A DNA stretch of 64,000 bases, taken from the NCBI RefSeq assembly GCF_030864355.1, contig NC_083394.1, positions 2,232,001-2,296,000 of the forward strand, in the 5' to 3' direction. Source of the stretch: Cutaneotrichosporon cavernicola (Eukaryota > Basidiomycota > Tremellomycetes > Trichosporonales > Trichosporonaceae). Below are positions 33,371 through 46,500 of the stretch, piece by piece (position 1 is the stretch's first letter; the number at the start of each line of letters is the position of its first letter). The translations under genes were made by a program, and so were the position numbers. The notes beneath the pieces are model-generated. The model worked only from the letters and a program-made list of their open reading frames with translations. It was not told the origin of the DNA and ran no database searches.

Positions 33371-35296
33371 AGGAACATTGTGCATGCATTGATGATGACT
33401 GGATGATGTTTGACCAAGGACTTTGGTGGTTTCGGAGCCTTTGTACTGTTTGTACTTTAAGGAGGTACTGTACTGTATTAGAAGGACAATCCAGCCAGGA
33501 GGAATTGGTTCTTGGCCTTTCTTTGTCTTGGCCTTAGCCTTGGCTTGAGCCTTGGCGCCGCGGTGAGTGAGTCTTTAAGCCTTTGTCATTAGCGTGCAAC
33601 GGGGCGCGTTTCACTTTGACCACATGGCACATGGCCGGTTCATGTAACGGAGCGGCCATGGGAGGCCAGTGATTGCCATGTTGCAATGGTTAGCCAGTGT
33701 TGCATTTATGGACTGAACATGTTCCAGATCTCTGAATCTCAATTCGCAACCTCTCTCCTTTTGTTCATCCCTTCCTTAACCTTTCCTCCACCTCAATCAC
33801 CTTGCCTCCGCCGCCCCCCCCCCCCCATCTCCCCTCTCCCCTTACAATACCCTTTGAATCCGACTTGGATTCTTGTTCATACATTCATATTGGTTGGATT
33901 GAGGTGACTCTGACGCTCGTTCCCAGGTCCAGTGACGTGGCCGAGGGTAGGCTGACAGGCTGGGTCATTGGATGGACAATGTACAAAGCCGATGTGGGGA
34001 TAAAATGGCAGAACACGTCAGGCGTCAGGTGTACGAGTGGGAACACACGTAATGGACAGACAATGGGCCAGGCCGCTGTGCACGTCCAAGGTCGAGGTAG
34101 CGAGTTGGCGAGGTAGGTCATGAATTACCAAGTGAGGCGCGTCCAAGTGAGAGAAACGGATGGACAGAGATACCTTTGGTCGATTAGTTGGAGGCGCTAG
34201 AGCGCAGAGCGGGGAAACAAGGCGGACTATGGGGGGGGAGCATTTGACGCATGACAGTGCCACGATGTGGCTGCATGGTTGCATGGCTGACGTTTGATTT
34301 GGGCGTGACAGTGAGCCAATCTTGTAATGTATTAATGCTGTATGCACACGGAAGCGAGTGAGCACCCATCACTAAATACAATACAATGCACGCAACAGCT
34401 ACTGTATTCACACTTGGATAGCTTACCGGACTGTAATGCAATCTTTGATTAGAACAATTAGTGTTTGAGATTGTAAACATTGTTTATAACCCCGCGTGGC
34501 AGCGCGGATCGCCATCAGGGTAACTTGCTCGTGTTCAGGGATGGACAAAACGCGGGCCGCAAACGGGCCAATCCTGTGGCTAGACCTTTTGGGCTGGATT
34601 GGCTGTCACTCTGAGTCTCTCTCTCTCTCTTTCACCCTGAAACCTATAAGCTCCTCCTCACCCCACAGTAACAACTAAAGGTCATCTGGGCTAACTGGTT
34701 AACTGGCCTGGCTAGCTAGTAGATACTCCCTTAAACCCCCACCGCAGTTAATCCTCATTGTACAGCAACCGAATGCAACTCAAACTAGGAGCGAGTCAAT
34801 CTCAATCCCATCTCCACATTCAACAATCCAACATCCACTCAGCACTCAATCCATCCTCCACAACTTGATACTAGTCTCTATCCTTATCCAAAGAAACAAA
34901 CTTCTTGATACACCATTCTTAATCTCATCTAAACTTGCTACTCCTTCTCCTGTTACTCCCCTTCATCCCTTCATCCATCCCTCCATCCTTCCATCCTTCC
35001 ACTCCCCATCACTCTCATCTCCCTCACGCCACGTCGCGTCATCCACCCATCCACCACTTGTTACCCATCTTGACATTCCTCACATACACCGCAAACTACC
35101 ACGCACTCTCCGGCTTTTAGTCACTGCACGCCACTCTGACCGACGACATCGGGCAAATCAATTGGCGACACCAACACGCCGCTAGTCTCCAAACTATTCA
35201 CACTTCCGGATCCTTAGTCCCATCACACGTCGTCTCACGGCGCGCATCACCCACGCGCTTCCTTCCTCTGCGCTCGTCGCTTACCTGCCCAGCGGC
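33371..35296. other. Long intergenic region upstream of the KIN1-type kinase
   Basis: 1.9 kb with no supported gene. It includes a 13-C run at 33814-33826 and a pyrimidine-rich stretch from ~34800 to 35200 that probably belongs to the kinase promoter or leader. Confidence 0.5.
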
Positions 35297-38200
35297 ATGG
35301 AGCGCACCGGCCGCTCGGCCATGGCTTATCAGCCGCTTCCGGCCCATCTCCACGCTGCCGCGCAAGAACCAATCTCGGCAAACGGCATGACCACTCCTAG
35401 CTACGGCGGCCTCGTTGCCCCAGGCGTCGAGTGGGACTATGTCACTAACCCGGACGGCACGAAAAGGTGAGTGTTTGTGCGCGGCGATCCTCTCCGGAGG
35501 AAGACGAGAGAGCCGAGCCCTTCGCCGAATGATACCACGTCCGCCCGTGCAGCGACAACGCTCCTTTGACAGCGACCCCGGCGACTGGCGCTGACGCCTA
35601 GCCGCGCACCATCGCGATCCCCACAGCGCGGTACCGAGGCCCACCGTTCTTTATCAAACCCGATGGACGCCTCTAGCTCGGGCTCAAACGACCTCAAAGT
35701 GCCCTACGCTGCGCCCGCTGCGTCGTCGGCACATGCTTTCACGTCGCACCCGTCCTCTCACCCTCACGAGCCCACGATATCGGAGGAGGCCAACGCTTAC
35801 ATCGGCCGGAGCGTTACGCAGGCCCAGGCAGCTTCGCATGGCCATGACCCCGCTCAGTCCTTGCAGCCTCCACCTGTTCCCCAACAAAACCCGCCCAGAC
35901 CAGGTCACGCCCCAGCGAGCCCTCGCCACTTTGGCCAGCCGCAAACACTCGACAACACCTCTACCCCGGGGTCTTCGATGCCAAGGGACGACCCACCAAG
36001 CGAGAGGGAGCGGCGCGAGCGTGACCGCGACCGAGACAGAGATCGTGACCGTGACCGTGACCGCGACCGCGACCGCGACCGCGACCACCCCGCAAAGTCA
36101 GACCGTCACGCGAGTGGGCACTCTTCGTCGGCCGCGCAGGGGACATCCAAGCGGCGCCAATACCGCCAAGTGGGCGACTGGATCCTCCAGAAGACGCTTG
36201 GCCAGGGATCGATGGGCAAGGTCAAGCTCGGCGTCAATATCCATACCCAGGAGCGCTGTGCTGTCAAGATCGTTCCCCGCCACCGGGACGACCCGAGCAA
36301 GGTCGATAGCTCTGGTCGCAGCAAAGACGAGTCCAAAGAGATCCGCACGGTGCGCGAAGCCTCGATATCTTTACTCCTCCACCACCCCTACATCTGCGGC
36401 ATGCGCGACTTCCTCGTGCACCAGAACCACTACTACATGGTGTTCGAGTACATTGACGGCGGCCAAATGCTCGACTACATCATTGCACATGGACGTCTGC
36501 GTGAGCGCGCCGCCCGCAAGTTTGCGCGCCAGATTGGTTCGGCCCTCGATTACTGCCATCACAACAACATTGTCCATCGTGACCTGAAGATTGAGAACAT
36601 CCTGATCTCAAACAACGGTAATATCAAAATCATTGACTTTGGCCTGTCCAACTTGTACTCGCCGCTTCGTCATCTATCGACGTTCTGCGGCTCCCTCTAC
36701 TTCGCCGCACCGGAACTTTTGAATGCCAAGCTCTACACCGGTCCCGAGGTCGACGTGTGGTCGTTCGGCATCGTCCTCTACGTTCTTGTGTGCGGCAAGG
36801 TTCCCTTTGACGACCAGTCGATGCCGGCCCTTCATGCTAAGATCAAGCGTGGTCTGGCCGAGTACCCGGCCTGGTTAAGCAACGACTGCAAGTCGCTGCT
36901 ACAGCGCATGCTCAACACGAACCCACAAGAGCGTGCCACTCTTGCCGAGGTCCTTGCCCATCCGTGGATGACCAAGGGCTTTGAGAACCGCGCCCCAGAG
37001 TCGCACCTGATCCACCGCGAGCCTCTGCGCGCAGAGGACCTGGACATGAGCGTAATTCAACGCATGCAGGGCTTCACGTTCGGTACGCCAGAGGAGATCC
37101 GCGACAACCTGGTCAAGGTTCTCAACTCGGAGCCGTACCAACGCTGTGTGACGCAGTGGGAGACACGTCGCGAGTCTCGCCGCCCGGGTGGGCCGGGGCT
37201 AAACGGTTCGACGTCTCAAACTCTGCTCTCGGCTGAGATGGAGTCGCCCAAGAAAAAGCGCTTCAGCGGTTTTGACCTGAAGAAGAAGTTCTTCAAGGAG
37301 GAGAAGAGGGCCGAGGAGCCGGCACCAGCCGTCAAGGAGCCCCTTGACCCGAGCAGTGGCTTTGACCCTCTCATCTCGGTTTACTTCCTTGCGCGGGAGA
37401 AGAAGGAGCGAGCAAAGGTGTACGGTGACGCCCACTTTGCTTCGTCGCGCGGCAGTCTGGACGCTGCGTCTATCAAGCCTGCCGACTTTGGCAGCAATTT
37501 GCCCAGCGTCCCTGCCCCGGCGGCCGCCCATGCCGCGACAAGCGCCATGGCCTACGACAATGCACCTGGCACTCAAAGAGACCACTTTGGGCAACCAAGG
37601 TTGCGCGCCGAGGAACTGGCGGCGGGCAAGAGCGTCTTGCAGCCCCCTACTGTGGACTTTGCAAAGTCCAACCTTGCCGACGTTCCCATTGCAGCTAGGC
37701 GCGAGGGCCGGCATGGACAACAACCCATGAGCATGGGGACAGCGGCGACCGCTGCGATGGAGGGCGACGGCCGCAGAATGTCGGAATCACTCGACAACGC
37801 CGAGCGCCGCATCTCTGTGGGCTCGATGACTGCCAACATGGCCAAGACGTCTCTCTCGCGCTTGCCAAGCCAGCGCGACTCAAAAAACACTTCGACGGGC
37901 ACAGCCGTCAACCCCGTCACCCCGCCCGAATACCAGATTCCTGTGGGCTACATCCAGGACAAGAGCGGTGGTATCCGGCCTATCGGCTCACCCGAGCTGG
38001 ACGAGATCGAGGTCGCCGACGTCGCCAACATTGACGTCAAGAGCGTCTACCTCAAGGGCCTGTTCTCGGTGTCGACCACGAGCACCAAGTCGGCGCGGAC
38101 GCTGTTGAGAGACATTTCCCACGTCCTCGACCGCATTGGCATCAAGTACCGGCCTATCCGTGGTGGGTTCGAGTGCATCCACGTGCCGTCCATCGACCTC

Positions 38201-38652
38201 AAGTCGGTCGTGCACGGCGACGAGGCGCGCTCGCAGTTACACGTGCCAGTGGGCAACGAGTCGTCGACGTCGAAGAACAAGCTCTCACTGCGTACCTCGA
38301 ACGCGGGGGGCTCAACGACGACCACGGGCCGTGGCGAGTCACCATCCCCCGCAACGCACGCCATTGGTTCGTCGGGCACGGTCGGCATGCTCGACTCGGC
38401 GTCTGGTGGGCCCAAGCCCGCCCGCATAGATCTCGACGACGCGGATGCGTGGGGCGCACAGTTTGGCGCAAGCAGCACGCTGTGTGTGCGCTTCGAGGTG
38501 TTTGTTGTCAAGGTGAGCTAGACATTTTGTGAACTAGCTAACAGCAGGTACCGTGGCTCCCGCTCCACGGCATCCAGTTCCGTCGCATCGGTGGCGACGG
38601 TTGGCAGTACCAGCAGCTCGCGAAGACGATCTTGCGTGAGATGCGGTTGTAA
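35297..38652 (+). CDS. KIN1: KIN1/PAR-1-type serine/threonine kinase with KA1 domain
   Basis: Three exons, 35297..35466, 35602..38512, 38548..38652, 1061 aa. A low-complexity N-terminus contains an Arg-Asp dipeptide run (~residues 195-218). The kinase domain spans ~248-513: glycine loop GQGSMGKV, Lys279, HRDLKIEN (382-389), DFGLSN (402-407), activation-loop threonine in LSTFCGSLYFAAPE, and APE-type motif. A long linker follows and the C-terminal KA1 domain closes the protein (IGIKYRPIRGGFECIH, then exon 3 HGIQFRRIGGDGWQYQQLAKTIL). KIN1/PAR-1/MARK kinases control polarised growth, exocytosis and, in yeast, the unfolded-protein response. Size and order match yeast Kin1 (about 1060 aa). The last exon, needed to complete KA1, is preceded by a 35-nt intron. 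Confidence 0.95.
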
Positions 38653-40454
38653 ACTAGGCGTGCCGGGGCGTACCGCTCAGCCTTTGCCGGCGCACGCCAC
38701 GAGCACGACACGATTTTCTGCGATACGACATTCCCCTAGACCACCACCATGGCGACATGAGCAGACGGTTGATTGCCTTAATAACGCCCGTGCACGGTAT
38801 GGATCTCGCATGCAGCACCCCGGGATGTAATTTGGACACTTGCGTGTGTTGCTGTGTGTTGCTGTGTGTGGGGTTATTGACATGGACTGACGCGTGCTGA
38901 CGTTGGATGCCAAGCAGGAAGCGAGCGTGATCAGATCCAGATACGCCGGTTCGAGCGAGACCTTTGAACAAGCTGAGCAACAGCCTCTCTCATACCAGAG
39001 CTCGAGACCGTCGTTGTGCCGCCACCCCGCATCGAGTTGTTTTTTTTTCCCACAATTCAAGCTGTTGCAGCAAGTACGCAAGTACAGCACTGTACAGTGT
39101 TTTCTGGACGCCACTAGTCTCTGGCGCCACTGCCCAGGGCGACCATATCGTGCATGTCATTCAACGGGGATACACATTCGTTCCTCGTGCCCTCGAGGTA
39201 ACGTCGTACCATTTACGTTCCTGCCGGACTGTGGAACTTGACGTACTTGCTGATTGTACCCGACTGGCATCGACCCAAGGTCGCCAACTATGGCCAATCC
39301 TTCTGAATGATCCCAATGCACTCGACTGTCTAAACACGCCAGGATCCAATCCAATCCGATTCTAGTCTGTTTCAAGGTTTCAACCTGAAACCCATAGACG
39401 AATCAGGGACGTGATAGCATAGCCAAATCAACAACCCTCTGGCGCGAGCACTGGAATGCCTAACTAACCCTTTGGCCCATTCCCGGGGGAACGCGTCCCC
39501 CCGCTTTTTGGAGAAAGCATTGCTGCGCCAAGTGGTCTAGTAGGGGATGGGGAGGGTGAAACATTCTTTGGCAAACTACCGGCCGATCATCGTGGGATGC
39601 CGTGATACCTCGGATCGTCGCGTTCTGATCTGAGACTTTTACCATTCAACTTTGCTTTACATGGTCCACCGTGACGTCAGCTAGGCATGCAACGGACACG
39701 TGCGAAGCCTACCATTGCAAGATTGCAAGAGGAGCAGAGCTGTATGACGCCGCCCAAAGCATCCCAGAATGAATGCCGGCATATGATATGATCCACTTGC
39801 TCGGTTGCAGGCGTGCCGAGTAGCTGCCGAACTAATGGATCTAGTACACCGCTTTCCACATTTCACCACACTCCCGTCGCCCGTCAACCGTCCGAAGTAG
39901 CGCCGCAGCTACTGGAAATGCACTTCATCACCCACCATACTCCACTTGTCACAGACTGGGAAAGGGGATGGCTCTCGCTTATTCCAGGTAACGACACTGG
40001 AAATACTCACGTGATGCCGTGAGTCACGCTGTCCAACACACAAAAGATTGGAAACGCACACGGTCATGCCGTAACCCTCACCGAGAGAACTTGGTACTAA
40101 TGTATGCATCTACAGAGTGGGACGAAAATACGGAGAATTGATTCGATGCAAATTGTGGGGAGCGACGTCAAAGGGCAGTTCGGCCGTTGAATTAGGTACC
40201 AAGGTCGTTGGAGTAGGCACCAACGGCGGCCCCACATCATGTGACGATTGCAGGATTAAACAGTTGTAGAGAGGTGTAGGACCACGATCGGCGAGTGTGA
40301 ACAAACATTGACAGAGTACTTGGCCTTTACGTGATGATCGTGACGACGTGGGTACGTTGTGGCGCTCCTGCGTAACTTCGGTTTACGTCACGAACGGGCG
40401 TAAGGAGGCCTACCAAATAGTTGCAGTGGCACGCGAGCGCCACTGCCCCCAGTG
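38653..40454. other. Convergent intergenic region
   Basis: 1.8 kb between the convergent kinase and velvet genes. Only short open frames with non-coding base composition, and a short GTGTTGCT direct repeat near 38845, were seen. Confidence 0.5.
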
Positions 40455-42707
40455 CTAGGCACGTGGCTCCCTGTCGTAGTGCCGCTGCAGAGACGGGGAG
40501 CGTGAACGCGAGTGCCGGATGGGAGGCAACACCGGAGGTGGGCTACCAGGGGGATACTGTGAGAGGGATGCCGGAGCAGGGGGACCCGTGTGGTACCCAG
40601 GGCGGTATGCCAGTGCGCGCGGGTGGCGCGAGTACGACGACGGCGACGATGATGCGCGGTGCTGATAGTGATTCGGGTGGCGATGCGAATGCGGATGCGA
40701 TTGCGGGTGCGAATAATGTGAAGTGACGTGATGCTGCATTTCGTGAGGAGGCGCAATGTCATGATGACGGTGGTGAGCAGGCGGGTATTGCGGGTGGCTC
40801 GATGCAGAGTCCAAGCGTGGCAGTCGTGGGTACGCAAACTCGCGAGTTGCGTGAGGGTGTGGTGGTGGGGTAGCGCGTGAGCTGGAGGAGTACTGGGCAA
40901 GCGGCGGCGATAGAACAAGGTGCGGAAGCCCATCATCTCCAGGCGGATACTCTCTCCGGACCCAGTCGTGACGGGACGACGGCGGCGCTGACGATGCACT
41001 AGCCGGTCGTCGGCTGCCCAGCGAGAACGCAGACAGGTCGCTAGACGGCGAAAGCACTGGTTTGTAAGAAACGATAGCCACCCCGGACCACTTCGTGGAC
41101 TTACGGGTCATGTCCAGGCGCGAAGAGATGTCGTGGGCAGCGTACACGTCCTCGTGTCCCATGCTGCGCCGCACTTTTCGAGGTCGGTCATCGTCCATCG
41201 GCGAACGCCTTGGCGCGCCCATCTCGTAATCGTGGTATCCGGGGTATGAGGGAAACTGCCCATGCCATACGAGTCCGCGTTGCGAAGGATATGGCGGTGC
41301 TGATCCAGGACCGCCCCTGGGCCTGGCAGCGCCCTGTGAATATCGCACATGGGGTGTTTGAATGACCGCTGAGGGTGGCGCAGGAGAGAGCACGTCGGAG
41401 CCTGGCGAACGCTGCTGCTGGCGAGAAAATTGGCTGTTGCTCGACGCGCGGCGTTTGTTGCCACCTTTGCCCTGCGAATCGTTGCCCTGCCGGATCTTGA
41501 CTTTGAGGCCTTGGGTAGCGAGATGACGTGTAAGCGGCGTGCTTTCGTGCATGCCTTTGAATTGCTTGGGCGAGTAGACCTCGAAACCCTCGGACACGGT
41601 GTCACAGATCTCGCTCAACCCGTCACTGTGAATCAGTCAGTCGTAGGCTCCAAGGACTAGTGCGCCTGACTCACGGCGATGTCTCGTATAACGTAAACTT
41701 GAGTCGGAACGGCCCCGGGAGCCGCACAGAGAGCTTGGCAAAGATGCACAGTGCACCAGGCGTGCCATCCATGTGGCGAAGCCGCTCGGGCGTCTGTATG
41801 ACATCGCCAGCTGTGGCCTCGGCACCGCTTTGGGTCACTTGCGGCTGGTAGAACGGCTTGCCGTCTTCGAACGACACGGGGTCCTTTGACACGAGCGACG
41901 CGCGAATGAAGAACTGCGTCGAGTCCAGGAGATCACTGAGGTCAGCAGCGATCCGAGTTCATGTACGCACGGATATTGACCGTCGTCAGAGATGACCTCG
42001 AGGACGGGGGGCGGATCGACGGGGCGCCGGTCGACTAAATGTTAGCAGCGGAACGCAACGGTCCGAAGCCGCAAGAATGGTCCGTCTCAAGTGCCCGAGA
42101 CTCACTGGTTTCATTCTCCTCCTTGAACGAACACAGCCGCGCGCGTTGCGGTTGCTGACAAATCATGAGAGCGAGACTAACGTGTAAGCAATTCGAGCAC
42201 AAGGGGTGCCGAGTGCACTTACTGAGAATATGCCTGACGACGGGCTTCCCACCGTTTCCTCGCGTCTTCGTCATTTTCGGTGCTGCGCGCGCGCTCGCTT
42301 GCACGGTCAGATGTCACCGCTACCGAGGCACCCGCGCTCGTGCTGCGGCTGCCGCTTGCGACGCGAGGTGGGTTACCCCAGGATTCACGGGATTCGCGGC
42401 CCGACTGCGACGCAGCTGCGGAGGGTAGCCTTGGGGTGGCCGGCGTTGACGGTGCGCGTGCATCGTGCTGCGAGGACGCGACAGACGATGAGCTGGCAGT
42501 CCGACCGCGTTTGCTCGGAGTTGTGGCGGTTGGAGCAGATAGCGACCCCGACGGCATCGTGCCATAATGAGACGATGTTGTTGTGGAGCGGGGTCTATCG
42601 GCTAACTGCGAGGGCGAATGGGGTTGGCTTCCACTTCCGCTTCTGGTTCGTTTGGGTAGAGGGGGACGTTGCGATCCCCTCTCCCGCGGTGGTGATCCAC
42701 GGCCCAT
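40455..42707 (-). CDS. Velvet-domain transcriptional regulator
   Basis: Six exons, complement(40455..41056, 41105..41625, 41675..41935, 41971..42034, 42106..42176, 42223..42707), 667 aa. A Ser-rich N-terminal extension (~160 aa) with basic KRTR/KRGR patches precedes the velvet domain (~165-340). Domain motifs: QQPQRARLCSFKEENET, DRRPVDPPPVLEV, FFIRASLV, GALCIFAKLSVRLPGPFRLKFTLYE, and the closing FEVYSPKQFKGM and ESTPLTRHLATQGLKVKIR. The C-terminal ~325 residues are rich in Pro, His, Ser and Tyr and include KRRAS and RPRKVRRS, possible nuclear-localisation sequences. Velvet proteins are fungal NF-kappa-B-like DNA-binding regulators of development and secondary metabolism; the VosA/VelB/VelC subtype was not resolved. 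The fifth intron (48 nt, no in-frame stop) is optional: retention adds 16 residues. The start is the first in-frame ATG of the exon; more upstream exons are possible. Confidence 0.88.
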
Positions 42708-43504
42708 CCTGCTACGCGTATGGGGAGAAGGATGGGAGGAGGGGAGGGCGGGTGGAACAATGGGGCGGTAGAGAATAATGTTGATAGACGTCGTTGGAAG
42801 CAGCGGCGACCGAGAGAGGGGGGGTGGGGTGGGGTTGGATTTGGTAGGCGCACTAGTAGCCGCGTCGGTTCGTATGATTCAGGAACCTGACACAGCCAAC
42901 TCACGAGGTGGCGTCGATGGTATCTCGGGCGCGTTCACTCGAATCCCAGAAAGCACGATGCTTAGTACACGACCAGCAAAGGACGCCAGTGTAGGATGCA
43001 ACCAGGTGCAGGAATGGGTAGAGGTAGCCTTGAGGGTAATAGCTGCGACAGTTGGACTGTTATGATGCGGTACAGTAAAGTCACGCGGCGTGACAGGAGT
43101 TGTGGTGCTAGCGAGGGCCGGTGAGGTTGATGTTGATCAGCCGCAGATATCTTGCAGGCTGCGGTGCTCCGGAATGGCGTCGGCGATGAGGGTCGTTCAG
43201 CGGACGTGGGGAGGTGGGGACGTGCACAGGCGGCGTCGGTTGAGATGTTCAGGATCGTTCGTGGAACGGGAAGGTGAGGAAGACCACGGATAGGTCTGGC
43301 GCGGTTGAGGTGCCGAGGAGACGTGTATACCGGCGGCGAGGAGGAAGGGAGAGGGTAGTGTTGTTGAGGTTGAGAGGGATCAAGCCTTTATGTATGATTG
43401 TTCCAGGCAGGTTGAGGGAGTGGATTTAATACAGTACAATAGATGTACTGTATTGGGGATGGGGTTCGCCGCGCGCTCTATTGCTTTGGATGTAGAAGAA
43501 TGAG

Positions 43505-43532
43505 GGATCAAGGATCAAGGATCAAGGATCAA
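43505..43532. repeat. 7-bp tandem repeat, four copies
   Basis: Four perfect copies of GGATCAA, followed by degenerate ATG/AAG-rich sequence. Confidence 0.9.
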
Positions 43533-46500
43533 GAATGAGGATGAAGGATGCAAGAGATGCAAGATATGTAAGAAGGCAGGGGTTTGTTGGGCCAGACTAC
43601 TGGTAAGACTGGAACGGATCGAACGGTTAAGGGGCAGTTGAGTTTGAGGAGCGAGGGGTTGTTCCGGATGGATGAAAGGTTGAATGATGATACGAGGGTA
43701 GTTGTCCACCCAGTTGGGTAACTTGTGGCGCATCCAGCCAACCGGCAGGGATGTAACGAAGAGACCAGACCAAAGACCAGACCAGGAAGGCTGGGGTGAC
43801 GAGTGGCTGTTGATGATAATTCTACCCTTGTGGTATGTCTTGTGTTGGGTACCAAAAGTGGCTGCAGTACTTATACCCACAGTGTGGAGCGAACGCACTG
43901 GCTGCGCGTAGGTGGTTGTCGACGCCGCAGCGGGTGCGCCGGAGCTAGCCCGAGATCGAGAGCCGTGCGGAAGAGCACAGGCCAAGAGATGCAAAGCTGC
44001 GAAAAATCTCAAGGCGTGTACGATAAGATGAGGATTGTAGACGGCTACTAGTCGCCGCTTGCAACAATAATGAAGACGGAGGGATGTCAGCAGCGAGTCA
44101 ACGCACGAAAGAGGTGCAAGCACAGCAGGAACAAACGGCCTAACTCTGCTTGCCACCCGCTACGCAGGACCGCATGATGATCGGGAAACGCAACACGTGG
44201 TGTCCTGCTCCTCGCATGCGCTGCCGTGCATTTTGTGGTAGTCGTCTACCCAGCAACCGGCGATAGCCATGAATGTGGACACAGCAACCAACTTGGTCAT
44301 TTGGACTTGGTGCGTTGTTTGGGGGGTTAGGTTGGCTTGAGGGGCAGATCTCCGCACTCAAGGGAGGGTACCTGCACAAGGGGTAAGTCCTGTATGATCA
44401 ATAATGGGCCTAGGAACCCGTGCGCTGTCGTTCCATTGCTCCATTGCTCCAAAGCCTCCAGAGGCGGCGCACAACTCTGTTGTTTTCTGGCCCTGGCATA
44501 CCCCGTGGCGTCTGTCATTCTCGATGGTCCTTGTTCCTTGGGAGTGCCGTGGCTCGGGCAGTGTAACTAATCAACCCTGAGACCATGCCGTTATCACCAA
44601 ACCAAGTCAGCACCAGCGTACGTGCTCTTCAAATCCCTGTCCCAAGGGTATGTTGAACAGGTCGACGTGCGACGCTTCCATGACTTACCTGGCAACGCAT
44701 CTCGGGTCTAACCTTACCCTCGGGGATCGGTTGTGGAGAGCAACCGTCATTTACAAACCCCGCGCATGGTGAGAGGCGACAGACCTATTTCTGCTTCTGT
44801 CGTTGGCGTTCTGCCCCTCGTCCAAGCGTCCAAAGCGTACAGAACAACATCTGACCCTGACCCGTAATAAAAACACATCATCAACTTCCATCCCGTTTGC
44901 ACGTCAGGATCACTTCGTGGCCAATGTATAGCTCCATGGTTTGTAACCCGTCTGCAGTCTTGGACTCCTCCCGTTCCCAGAATTGTCCGAGTCGCGTTCG
45001 TCGAGCGGCGTCCGTCCGTGCACAGACAGGTATCACACTCTGACAATGTTGAAAATGCCGCCCATGCCACAGGGATGACGCCAACCTTGTTTCCCCGAAA
45101 TGGCTTCTCCCGAGACCCCAAAGGGAACGTGGCTTCCAGGGCGCGCACACGACAGCGGTATGGTGGAGAAGCCACCGGATCTGCCACAACCAAGTTTGCG
45201 CTTCTGCTTCCCGCATCAGCTACAGACAATCCTGTGGCCTTGTGCCCCTTCTGCTTCCAGCGCAAAATATGAGGCGTCCGGGGTCAATAAAAATCAGCAA
45301 GGGCACCAGGATCGAATCCTACAACTGGTCGTTCCTGTTTGTGGCTCCAGCTAACCGGTTGGAACGCGGAGGATCCCCAGAGTTCTACAGTCACAATGTG
45401 GCACTGTGGCAGTTGCGCCCCTGCCAATCCGCCACGTCTAAGGTTGTCAATCGCGTCGTCCACCAAGCAAAGCTCAGCCGTGCGTTCATCAATCGCCGAG
45501 TGGCGACGCCACCTGGATACCATGCTCCCCCGGCCGCCAAGCAGTGGTCCACTCGCTGTGTGGCCAACAGCTCGCTGCGGGCTGTTGTGGCTGTGTGACA
45601 GGCAACACGGGTTGATAATGCTCTTCGTAAGCAATCACCGCATGGAACAGTAGAGGCCTGGTCGCGCACTTGTTCTACCGTACACCTACGTAACGGGTCC
45701 GGCGGGAAGGTCCGTTGAGCTTATGGACGACCCGATGCCGGCATGCCCGAACCGAGTCCGGTGGCGTGGGTAGGCAGTTCGACTGCGAGGAGAATACGAA
45801 AATGTTAAATGGGGAACGAAAGACCCCGTTGATGAAGGGACAAATGGATGGTAAGAGTCGTGCCTGCTAAGCTTGTCCTTCATTATCCTGAGATGGGCAT
45901 TTTCCGGAGCGTGTGTTTCTGACACAAGTAACAATAATGAGAGGAGGGAAGCCCTAGTTAGAAATGCAGGAACAGTGACCGAGGTGACCGAGGTGTCCTG
46001 TAGTCATGTATCTCTCCGCAGAGCAGCGGGCTGCCCCGCCCTCCAACCGTCGAGCCCATTACACGTGGACAACATCAATCAGCAGCAACCGCACTGACAA
46101 TGAGCGGGAAATGAGCTGAAACGTCTCCTGCAGGATACGGCATCCCATCCCACAGAGGCATGACTTTACCTTTGCTCACATTATGTACTATGTCACATGC
46201 TCGTTACGAATGCCACACCCAGTCCAGACATTAGGGTTTCGGCCAGGCACTCATCTTCTGTCCCTGCCCCTGCCCGCCTGGGTGCATTGGACCTTGTGGA
46301 CCTCCTTGGCGGTCCTCGGCAGTGGACGGCTTTGACAAGTCACGACCTGATGGCAGGGTGTTCGCGATCCACAATCCACAGGGCAAGGCGGAAAACGATA
46401 GGAGGATGGATGCTGACCTTGGTATATCCCTGGGTACAGATTAGGATCCTCCTGTGGTCATCTGTTACGAACCTGACCCAGGTCAGAACACGGAGAATTC

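Noticed and set aside
43515..44156. 213-codon minus-strand frame upstream of the velvet gene
   Set aside because: His/Ser/Leu-rich composition, no domain, weak base bias; more likely promoter or leader sequence.
44747..45265. 172-codon minus-strand frame in the gene desert
   Set aside because: No family resemblance and AT/GC third-position use unlike the real genes; chance frame.
45296..45330. Possible tRNA T-arm (ATTCGAT between complementary bases, minus strand)
   Set aside because: Only a three-base-pair stem; no acceptor or D-arm partner in the vicinity.
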